Below are positions 55,163 to 62,688 of a stretch of 64,000 nt of DNA, in pieces; position 1 is the first letter of the stretch, and each line of letters starts with the position of its first letter. Position numbers and translations under genes: made by a program. The stretch lies in assembly GCA_963377175.1 (NCBI GenBank), contig CAUJNA010001757.1, forward strand, positions 352,501 to 416,500, read 5' to 3'. Source of the stretch: Effrenium voratum (lineage: Eukaryota > Sar > Dinophyceae > Suessiales > Symbiodiniaceae). The notes beneath the pieces are model-generated. The model made no database searches. It had not been told where the DNA came from and was given only the letters and a program-made list of their open reading frames with translations.

Positions 55163-58100
55163 CGATTCATCAGACAGTGCTGCTCCCAGAATGTTCCCGC
55201 ATCTGGGTGTCCGTACAGCGCCTTCCTCAATGGAACGACTGGTCTCCTGTACTTACCCCATTTGCATTCACTCGGCACAGCCTCTGGTGGCAATTCAATC
55301 CAACATGGCGTGCCTCTCAGTGTGGCCTGGATGTACGCTTGAACAGCGTCGGCCATCTGCACATCCCAACCATCATGACAACCCAAAAAATCCGCCCAAC
55401 GCGAGGCCTCAAACGAAGCAGGAGAGTTCCCCAAATCTTGAAACATCGCAGCTTCAAAGCTTTGATTCTTCACTTGGTTCCCCAGCAACACGCCTCTACC
55501 CTTGAACTTCCTCTTAGGATCACCAACAGGCAACTGTGAGTGCTTTTCAACACAAATACCATGTGCGCGAGCCATGTGTATCTCTTCCCCTTTCGCTTTT
55601 GCCTCCTTGGCCACAGCGTCATATTCCTGCACTGCGCCAAGGTCGAAGACGGCCTGGTCGATTAATCCCGACCATTCTTTCTTCATTGATGCCAACGCAT
55701 CAGGGTTGGTCAGCATTTCCTTCCGGCCAACCGGTCTGGACACTAAAGCGTCGAAGAATCGTACAACTTTTACGGCTTTCTCTCTGTGCTGTATTCGCTC
55801 AGAAGTCACGCACGGCATCGATGGGTATTTCTTGGCTTCACCGTTTTCTCCTATTGCGGGCAACGCGAGTGGCACTTTTCCAGAAACCACCTCAGCAGAC
55901 TCCTCCCATTCATACCAGGTAAAATCCGTCGATGCATCGACCGTTGGATCTGTCCCCGATGTCGTCTCAGCTTCGTCTTTCTGACGCTCTATGACTGATG
56001 CAACTGCCTTCGTCCAATTTGGAGTCGATTTCGACCGCTCCTCAGATTTGAACTTCCAGGCGTAAATTACTACCAGACACGAAAATTCTTTTTCAAGCTG
56101 AACGTTTCGTCTCAAGACGTCTTGGGATTGCTTGGAATCCATGAGAACAACCACTCCGTCAACAGGATTTACAACTATCCTGACCCAATCAAGCTCAGCC
56201 AAGTGTTTCCCATCCATTGGGTTCTTGATCTTTGATATGTTCTTCCGCAATCCCCAATTGTACTGCCATTCAACTCCACCCCAGCGGTTTCGAAGCATTG
56301 CTCGAATTCTCTTACCACCGGGCATCTGCAATGTCTGTGCCTCTGCCGGCGCAGAAATCTCAGATTCCTTACTTTTGGGGTCTTCTTTCTTCTTCTTGCC
56401 ACCGCCCTTCACCTCGGCCTTTTCTTCCTCGGTGTAGTATTTCCTCATCATTGCCCATTCATCGGGAGTGTATTCTGGAGGTCTCGTCGTCTTCATTAAC
56501 CTGAAGCCATCTTTCCCGACAGGATATGGTCTTCCGGCCTTGTCGATCTTAACCTCCTTGCCATCGTCGTTGATGTACGTTATGCCGTCCCCAGGTAGTC
56601 CAGCTGACACATGTGGAAGGTCGGGCTTCGTAATCTCTTCGTCGTCCTTGGCATGTCCATCCCCTTTCCCTTTTGATGAGCTCGGTCTAGCATCCTCTTC
56701 TTCTACATGGCCCCCCCGACCTCCGACAAGTACTTCCGGACCATCGTCAAGCAGCAGACCAGCGATCTGATCGACCTCATTGTCGAGCAGTCGCTTCTCG
56801 TCACTCTGCAATAACTCGGGCTCGTAGTCCTCATCTTCGATCAGGCGATCACGTGCATCCAGACCGATTGCATCGACAGACATCTCAATCCCCTCCAAAG
56901 TCTCGTTGGCAGCCTTGTACTTCCGTTGTATTGGGAATGTTAGAGGTGACTTGAGAATCATCCTCTCCGTCTGATGTGGCATTCTCAATCGAGGTGGAAC
57001 CTTTGCTTTCTTGATGTTCAATTCTGCACCTGCAAACGCAGTGAGGGCCCAAGCCCGATACTTGTTCGCCCAATGCATCCCGGTGCTCAACACGTATCCA
57101 GCAAATATACCGGTTTCCCCTCTTGGTTCGAATTTCTCCCTCTTCTCTCCTCGTGCTTCACTCGGCTTGAAGTCTACTAGCGCACCAAAAGGTATCTTCT
57201 CGCCTTTGAACTCCTCGCCATGCAGCCTCATCCAAGCGCTCGATCCATTTACTTCTTCAATGTTCATAAGATGGCACAGCGTGGTGATGGCCTGCACCCA
57301 GTAGCACGTGGGTAGACCGGCATGTACAAGACAAGCCGAAGTCTGGTCAATGATGAATTGGTTTGTTCTCTCAGCAAGGGAATTATTCTGCGGTCGTCCA
57401 GGCAGCGACAGGTCGTGGTTCAGTTTCAGCTCCACGCATGCATTGATCAGTTCCGGGCCATCATCCGAGTATACCTGCTTGATCTTCCTCCTCCCGCAGA
57501 AGTGTTTGATGGCCCTGACGACGGAGTCAGTGTCTCTTCTCGCAGTTGGATAAGCCATGATAATTCCGGTATATATGTCCCGAATAATAAGCGCATACCT
57601 GCCTTCCACTTCATGATCTCCTGATGCCGTCACAAAGTCGAACGTCACCAGGTCCCCGAACGTCTTTACCTCCCTCTTGAAGGCCCCCGTTCGTGATCTG
57701 AAGTGTCTCATCTTTGCCTTGACGCATGATTCGCAGAAAGGGTTTCGATACCTGTGTGTAAGCAAATGAGCAATGGAGTTGGCGTCCCTCTTGAGGACTC
57801 CCACTTTCCTCTTTATTGATGATCCTTCGTACACATCAACTTCAATTCCGGCATCTGGATCATCCTCATCAACCTCTTCCTCGTTAGCTTCGGCATCATC
57901 ATGTCGACGCGGGACTGGCCCAACGTCTACAGGTATTTCCTCAGCTACGGGAGGCGGACGTACCGGACCGGCTCCTCCGGGTGGTCCGAAGTCAAACGCA
58001 CCATCATGGCGCTCGCCCTCGACCTCTGCGGATTCACCGACAGCGGCGGGTGTGACCTCGTTGTCATCGTCGCCATCCTGATCTGCCGCATCGTTCGTTA

Positions 58101-58629
58101 CCATTGCCAATACTTCCGAAAAGTGCTCCTTGAGGTCGTCTACCGTAGGGCGATGCCTGTTACTCCGAAGTTTACCATCACTCACGAGGTATGGGATGTC
58201 GTCCTTGACTTGTAAGTGCACGAATCCCTGCTTTGGTGTAACCATGAAAGGTAGTTTACCAGGCATCCAGTGAAATGCATAACCCATTTTCATGCATCTC
58301 CTCCCTACCGACAACACCGTGGGTGTCTCGTCCAACACGTGCGGCTCGACAGTCTCGTCCAACTCGTCCACGACTATCTTGGCCACATCGGACGTGGAAG
58401 TGGAACCATTTGCGGTCTGAAACACGATCTCATCATCATCCTTCACAATATCGACACCCAGACTCTTTGCCTTGGCTCTTCCAATGAGATCATGACCACA
58501 TCCGGTGTCCATCAACAACTTCACCCGTTTGCTGATGCACGTTGACATTGCGAACACATTCTTCGGCAAACCATGCTGTTTCTTCCAAGTCGACTGCCGA
58601 TTCCTTGATCTCGTCCTTGTTCCGATCAT
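55003..58629 (-). CDS. pol: Pol: aspartic protease, integrase, N-terminal half of RT
   Basis: 1,208 codons. Protease: 'LLMDTGCGHDLIG' with the Asp41-Thr-Gly catalytic loop. Integrase: zinc-binding His288-x3-His292-x6-Cys299-x2-Cys302, core 'TFDFVTA' (Asp331), 'VYSDDGPE' (Asp389) and 'PQNNSLAERTN' (Glu420), a complete D,D-E set with 30 residues between the last two. An acidic/Ser-rich linker follows. RT N-terminus: 'SMKKEWSGLIDQAVFDL', 'GRGVLLGNQVKNQ', 'VQMADAVQAYIQATL', 'PCWIELPPEA', 'LRKALYGHPDAGTFWEQHC'. After this the true RT continues in another frame. The ORF overlaps Gag by 140 bp in the +1 frame, the usual arrangement for Ty1-type Gag-Pol frameshifting. Confidence 0.92.
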   Translation of the reverse strand: MIGTRTRSRNRQSTWKKQHGLPKNVFAMSTCISKRVKLLMDTGCGHDLIGRAKAKSLGVDIVKDDDEIVFQTANGSTSTSDVAKIVVDELDETVEPHVLDETPTVLSVGRRCMKMGYAFHWMPGKLPFMVTPKQGFVHLQVKDDIPYLVSDGKLRSNRHRPTVDDLKEHFSEVLAMVTNDAADQDGDDDNEVTPAAVGESAEVEGERHDGAFDFGPPGGAGPVRPPPVAEEIPVDVGPVPRRHDDAEANEEEVDEDDPDAGIEVDVYEGSSIKRKVGVLKRDANSIAHLLTHRYRNPFCESCVKAKMRHFRSRTGAFKREVKTFGDLVTFDFVTASGDHEVEGRYALIIRDIYTGIIMAYPTARRDTDSVVRAIKHFCGRRKIKQVYSDDGPELINACVELKLNHDLSLPGRPQNNSLAERTNQFIIDQTSACLVHAGLPTCYWVQAITTLCHLMNIEEVNGSSAWMRLHGEEFKGEKIPFGALVDFKPSEARGEKREKFEPRGETGIFAGYVLSTGMHWANKYRAWALTAFAGAELNIKKAKVPPRLRMPHQTERMILKSPLTFPIQRKYKAANETLEGIEMSVDAIGLDARDRLIEDEDYEPELLQSDEKRLLDNEVDQIAGLLLDDGPEVLVGGRGGHVEEEDARPSSSKGKGDGHAKDDEEITKPDLPHVSAGLPGDGITYINDDGKEVKIDKAGRPYPVGKDGFRLMKTTRPPEYTPDEWAMMRKYYTEEEKAEVKGGGKKKKEDPKSKESEISAPAEAQTLQMPGGKRIRAMLRNRWGGVEWQYNWGLRKNISKIKNPMDGKHLAELDWVRIVVNPVDGVVVLMDSKQSQDVLRRNVQLEKEFSCLVVIYAWKFKSEERSKSTPNWTKAVASVIERQKDEAETTSGTDPTVDASTDFTWYEWEESAEVVSGKVPLALPAIGENGEAKKYPSMPCVTSERIQHREKAVKVVRFFDALVSRPVGRKEMLTNPDALASMKKEWSGLIDQAVFDLGAVQEYDAVAKEAKAKGEEIHMARAHGICVEKHSQLPVGDPKRKFKGRGVLLGNQVKNQSFEAAMFQDLGNSPASFEASRWADFLGCHDGWDVQMADAVQAYIQATLRGTPCWIELPPEAVPSECKWGKYRRPVVPLRKALYGHPDAGTFWEQHCLMNRCAPLVSNPSVRNGRQCTFMKSSSLFWLCTSTTSKWQGRKRTLPRDGACYVHA

Positions 58630-60070
58630 ATTCGAACATTATGCTGCTCTCCTTGGTTACTGGGAAGTAGTGCTTCTTGTACACGTCGTCCACCACCTCT
58701 CTCAGTATCCTCGCTCTTATCAATGATCGTTGGACTTGATAGGCTGATAATTCTCGATGATCACTGCTCTTGAACTTCTTCTCGTCGACGTGCACGTACT
58801 TATAAGGCTCATTCTCATTGTCCTCATAGCCGTACCACTCCCCTTTTCGTTCCCATTGCCTTCTCTCGTCTTCGAGATAGGTGATCTCCCCATTCTCGTC
58901 GACTTCGAGTACTTCCTTGAACCATACCATTTTCTCGGGGATCTCGGACTCGCCAGACCATCTTGATGATTCGCTCATTGCGTCGTCATCATGCTCGTGG
59001 TAGACAGTCTCGGCTTCATCCGGTTCGACCTGGTCAACGTCCTTCTTGAAGCTGACCTTTCCCGCAGGAGCCGATTGCTTCAAGACTATCGCAGGCATCG
59101 CGATGGCCCTTCTTGCAATAGCTGGCGCTGCGGCCTTGGCGGCAGCCTTCGACTTGGCTTGTGCCTTGTCGCTTGATGTCGCCGGAGCTGAATTGTTCTT
59201 GATGAGCTCGTGCCTATACTTGCAAGCACTCCCCTTGTCGCATTTTCCCTTCTGGAACGCGAAACATGCCCCATCATCCCTCTTTGGTGACGATGATCTG
59301 GATTTGGACTTACCTTTTCCTTTCCCTTTGGACATGTTCTCCAGCTTGTGCTCCGTCTTCTTGCTGTGGGAAAAGTTGCACTCATTCCCTTTTACGCACC
59401 CCTTCGCTGACTTGAAGTGGTACCAACATGGGTTATCTTTACCTCCACCCGGACTCTTGCCTCTGTCGCTGGCACCGTCGGACTTGCCGTTCTTGCCAGC
59501 GTGACCCTTTGCTTTGGCCTTTGGGAGTACAGGAGCAGCATCAGGTCCACTGGATTTCCCCTTCCTGCCTTTGCCACCCTGGTTCTCCTGTTTGCCAGTG
59601 GCCGGGGCTGCATCTCTGCCGCCCGACTTCATCATCGACTTGACCGATTTCTCCTTCATGTCAAGCATCAGGTCCTCCCGATCCGCCTTGATCTGATGGT
59701 CGATCAATGCCAACAAGAATTCGTACGTCTTTTGAGGATGCTTGTCCGGCAATCTATGGTAGGCGTTGAGGCCGAACTCCATCTTCTTGCTCCCTTTGAT
59801 CTTCCTGTAGAGAATATCTCTGAGAGCCAACTTGCTGGGTCTGTCTTCGCTCCTCATCTTTAGCAACAAATCATACCACTTGTTCCTGAATATAACCAAA
59901 TTCTTGTCTCCAGGAAAGTCAAGGTTGAATAGGTGCTCGATGTGGTAGACAAGATCCGTTCGATCAGAAGTTCTGAATGATTGCATAACCAATGCCACCA
60001 ACTCTCGTCCCTTCACGATCACCCCTTGTTGATGTCGTAGTTCCGAATGTCGCGTAGCGTCGAGGTACAC
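58490..60070 (-). CDS. gag: Gag, nucleocapsid part with two CCCH zinc fingers
   Basis: 526 codons as listed, beginning at a GTG; the frame is open a few codons further back to a TGA inside the end of the upstream Gag ORF. The N-terminal about 150 residues are a helical Gag core ('RHQQGVIVKGRELVALVMQS', 'LFNLDFPGDKNLVIFRNKWY'). A Gly/Lys/Ala-rich basic region carries two CCCH fingers, Cys215-x9-Cys225-x5-Cys231-x3-His235 and Cys269-x7-Cys277-x5-Cys283-x3-His287, used in place of the CCHC knuckle of most copia elements. The C-terminal part is acidic. Role: RNA packaging in the virus-like particle (family inference). Confidence 0.88.
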   Translation of the reverse strand: MYLDATRHSELRHQQGVIVKGRELVALVMQSFRTSDRTDLVYHIEHLFNLDFPGDKNLVIFRNKWYDLLLKMRSEDRPSKLALRDILYRKIKGSKKMEFGLNAYHRLPDKHPQKTYEFLLALIDHQIKADREDLMLDMKEKSVKSMMKSGGRDAAPATGKQENQGGKGRKGKSSGPDAAPVLPKAKAKGHAGKNGKSDGASDRGKSPGGGKDNPCWYHFKSAKGCVKGNECNFSHSKKTEHKLENMSKGKGKGKSKSRSSSPKRDDGACFAFQKGKCDKGSACKYRHELIKNNSAPATSSDKAQAKSKAAAKAAAPAIARRAIAMPAIVLKQSAPAGKVSFKKDVDQVEPDEAETVYHEHDDDAMSESSRWSGESEIPEKMVWFKEVLEVDENGEITYLEDERRQWERKGEWYGYEDNENEPYKYVHVDEKKFKSSDHRELSAYQVQRSLIRARILREVVDDVYKKHYFPVTKESSIMFEYDRNKDEIKESAVDLEETAWFAEECVRNVNVHQQTGEVVDGHRMWS

Positions 60071-60083
60071 GTCTTTGGCTTCG

Positions 60084-62234
60084 TCAGGTGCTTGTTTTCA
60101 ACATGTTCTGCATGCCCATGGCCATTTTGATATCTATCGTAGCGAATCTGTCGCCGCCGGAGTCGCTCAGCATATTTAGGTCTGGGTTTAACCCAAGAGC
60201 CTGTTCCAACCATTTCGTCCATGCGTCAGTATCTGGATCTGCGCATGCGCTCAGAACATTCATCAGCAGTTGCATCTTCCAGTTATCGAGTTGATGGATC
60301 TTTGGCCAAGCAGGAATAGACACCCTCTCGGCTTCTTTCCTCGAAATCCTCGGTCTTTCGTTCTTGATTTCTCGATCATCCCTCGATCTTCTGCGCCTCC
60401 TCCGTGTCCGATTGTCATCTTCTTCCTCTTCTTCTTCCTCGTCCTCTTCGTCCTCTTCATCGTCGTCATCCTCGTCCTCATCATCGGGTGGATCATCCGG
60501 AGGTCCTCCTCCGCCACCTGTGAGGCTCAACTGACGTCGACCTGTCCCTTGTCTATTTCCATTGGGCGAGAATCCACCGTAATCCAATGGGGGTGTAGTG
60601 CCGTTGTTTCCCCCTCCATTACCACTACCACCAGCTGTAGTAGCGAGTTGTGGGACATGCCCAACAACCCCCTGCATCTGGGATAGGTGTACATCGATCA
60701 TTGGATCACCAAAAGACGGAAAAAGAATCGAACCTGGCATTAGTGACGAATTAGGGATCAGATTCGATGATGATGACGGGAATAACCCAGTCACCCTCTT
60801 GTCTACCCTAGCCGAATTAGCTTGGGGTCCTCCCTCAGCGCGTTTAACTACTGCTCGTTCACGATGTCCATCTTTACTGCTAGAGGCTTCCTGTGTCTCC
60901 AGCTTCTTGAGTGCTCGTAGTTCCTCATTGTCAGCATCGAGTTGACGAACAAAACTCTCTTCTTGCTTGAGCGTCGCCTCCCGATCCTTCAGTTGTCCCT
61001 GAAGCTCATGCATCTCCTCGAGGTACTCATCATACACTCCTTTAGCTGTCAATCTCCAGTACTCGGCCTCCTTCGACTTCTCGTCCATCGTGCCCCGCTC
61101 TTCTTGTTTTGCTTCTCTGACCTGGGCTAACTCCAAGATCGCATCTTGACGATGACCACCCTCGATAGCAATCATCTGGTCCTTCTTCAACACGTCGGAT
61201 TCGTACTGTTTGACGACCTCTTCCTTCTCGCGAAGTAAGCACTCTGCTCTCTTCGATTCTTGCTCCGCGAATGTTGTAACGTCGTTCAGTCTCGCCATCA
61301 GCTGTTCCCTGGAGTCCTCCATAGAGTACGTCTCGGGGCGTTTGACGAGTGCGTGCTCCAACTGTGATTTTAGACTTTGGACCATCTCCTCCTCGTTGAA
61401 CTTCTCGATAGATGTAGACGATTCAATACCTCTGATCTGTTGCTGATAAACTGATATTTGTTGTGAAGCCTCACGGTGTATCTGATTTGCATGTATAGCT
61501 GATTCCTGCGCGGCCGACTTCTCGCTTGCCATGTAGGATTTCATCACTGCAATCTCCCGCTTCTGCTCCATAATAGTTCCTTCAGCTTGTCTCATCTGTT
61601 GTATTATAACATTCGACTCCATGTCTTTCTTTTCCCCGTACTGATATGCGTTCATTTCCACCTTGCGCATCTGTTGGGCTTCCTCCTCAAACTTGCGCCA
61701 TGCCTCAGCCATGTGGTGTTGGTGGTGACTCACAAGATGTCCCGACTGCTTGCTGGCAATCTCGCATCGTCTCTCCAGCTCCTGGATCCGGATGGTGCTC
61801 CCATAGTCTTCTTGATGAAGATTCGCCATCGCTGCCGACATTTCATCAAGTGTCTTTTGATATTCCCCGATCTCCATCTCCATCTTGTTCTTTTCTTTAA
61901 TCGCGGCGCGAAACTCTGCACTGGTGGGTGATTTAGACCTCCCACCTTTTGATGTTGACCTCACGCCCTTCTGCGACGTCCGTGGTGTCGCAGGCGAAGA
62001 TGATGATCTTCTCGGCGGGGATTCTCTTTGCTTCGACTCCTGACGAACATCGATCTGCTTCCATGATCTTGTGGGAGTGGATATGTCGCTGAATAGCGCG
62101 GATCCTCCGCTCCCAGGTTCATCCTGTGAATCTGCGATCAAATCCGTCACCGCAGGAATAGCCATCAATCCATTGGATCCCTCTGAGCTGCTGTTCCCAA
62201 AAGTTGCAGTACTTGGGCTCGCTGAAGATGCCAT
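60084..62234 (-). CDS. gag: Gag, N-terminal part with long coiled coil and acidic tract
   Basis: 716 codons from an ATG 98 bp inside the 5' LTR boundary. The order is: a Ser/Arg/Pro-rich N-terminus (1-105); a long Glu/Gln/Lys-rich coiled coil (about 105-465); a Gly/Pro/Asn-rich linker; an Asp/Glu run of about 35 residues followed by an Arg-rich block (about 580-640); then a conserved-looking end, 'IPAWPKIHQLDNWKMQLLMN' to 'IDIKMAMGMQNMLK'. That end continues logically into the next ORF after a +1 shift at TTGAAAACAAG (near 60,094), so both ORFs probably form one about 1,240-aa Gag. The coiled coil is unusual for copia Gag and may drive particle assembly. Confidence 0.85.
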   Translation of the reverse strand: MASSASPSTATFGNSSSEGSNGLMAIPAVTDLIADSQDEPGSGGSALFSDISTPTRSWKQIDVRQESKQRESPPRRSSSSPATPRTSQKGVRSTSKGGRSKSPTSAEFRAAIKEKNKMEMEIGEYQKTLDEMSAAMANLHQEDYGSTIRIQELERRCEIASKQSGHLVSHHQHHMAEAWRKFEEEAQQMRKVEMNAYQYGEKKDMESNVIIQQMRQAEGTIMEQKREIAVMKSYMASEKSAAQESAIHANQIHREASQQISVYQQQIRGIESSTSIEKFNEEEMVQSLKSQLEHALVKRPETYSMEDSREQLMARLNDVTTFAEQESKRAECLLREKEEVVKQYESDVLKKDQMIAIEGGHRQDAILELAQVREAKQEERGTMDEKSKEAEYWRLTAKGVYDEYLEEMHELQGQLKDREATLKQEESFVRQLDADNEELRALKKLETQEASSSKDGHRERAVVKRAEGGPQANSARVDKRVTGLFPSSSSNLIPNSSLMPGSILFPSFGDPMIDVHLSQMQGVVGHVPQLATTAGGSGNGGGNNGTTPPLDYGGFSPNGNRQGTGRRQLSLTGGGGGPPDDPPDDEDEDDDDEEDEEDEEEEEEEDDNRTRRRRRRSRDDREIKNERPRISRKEAERVSIPAWPKIHQLDNWKMQLLMNVLSACADPDTDAWTKWLEQALGLNPDLNMLSDSGGDRFATIDIKMAMGMQNMLKTST

Positions 62235-62332
62235 TGTACCGTGTAGGCTATTGTCCCTTTATTGTCCTTGTACCCGCAATAAACCAGCTGTCTCTCTGTC
62301 CATTGTAGAGCTTGTCGATACGGCTGATAACC
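62235..62332 (-). promoter_or_regulatory. 5' leader with candidate primer-binding site
   Basis: Directly inside the 5' LTR the sense strand reads GGTTATCAGCCGTATCG (62332 downward). Its complement, CGGCTGATAACC, looks like a tRNA anticodon arm with loop CTGATAA, as in the half-tRNA primers of Drosophila copia and Ty5, rather than the 3' end of a tRNA. The first 12 bases match about 9 of 12 with the copia-type initiator-Met site as I recall it. No recognisable tRNA-3'-end complement was seen. Confidence 0.4.
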
Positions 62333-62683
62333 TGTCAAGAGACGGCAAGGTGACGTCCCGTGGGACGCTGTCCACCGAACCCTCCAGCTGTAAATACCAA
62401 CCACGTAGAAAGGTGTATACGGTCAAACCGTTATAGCCGAACCCGTGCAAATGTTGCAAGGGAGAAGGAATAATAGTTACAACAGTGGTCCTGACAAATG
62501 CAGCGCAAGCGAAGTGTTTTCCGCTCTCAATTGCCGATCACGTATGAACGCAGCTACACATAAGATCTTGAACCTCACTTGTGACTTGAGCCAAATGGCA
62601 ATCAATGGAACCTTGTAAGCAACACAAACACGGACCTCAGAACTGCTTCCCAATTTAGGCACGGGGCCAGGAGGGTTTTAAGA
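62333..62683 (-). promoter_or_regulatory. 5' LTR (promoter-bearing)
   Basis: Second copy of the 351-bp LTR. In sense orientation it begins TCTTAAAACC, one base off the TG expected and present in the other LTR, and ends CTCTTGACA. It should contain the element's promoter and transcription start, but no TATA-type motif was identified. The spliced-leader-like GCCATTTGGCTCAAG lies about 85-99 bases from the LTR's 5' end (62585-62599). Confidence 0.92.
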
Positions 62684-62688
62684 TGGGG
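62684..62688. repeat. Target-site duplication, right copy (TGGGG)
   Basis: Matches the five bases preceding the left LTR (45068-45072). Confidence 0.9.

Larger units (their letters stand above)
45073..62683 (-). mobile_element. 17.6-kb Ty1/copia retrotransposon with accessory Tpt1 module
   Basis: Two 351-bp direct repeats with 2 mismatches (45197 T versus 62457 C; 45422 C versus 62682 G) bound a minus-strand element flanked by TGGGG duplications. Order of transcription is right to left: LTR, PBS, Gag, protease, integrase, RT, RNase H, methyltransferase-like domain, about 1,080 aa unknown, Tpt1-like protein, polypurine tract, LTR. Integrase before RT identifies Ty1/copia. The near-identity of the LTRs implies a recent insertion. 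Length is about three times a typical copia element; the excess lies in the 46.0-52.5 kb accessory region and the long Gag. Frame breaks at about 60.09, 58.5 and 55.1 kb and an in-frame TGA at 48.96 kb raise the question of whether this copy is competent. Confidence 0.95.
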
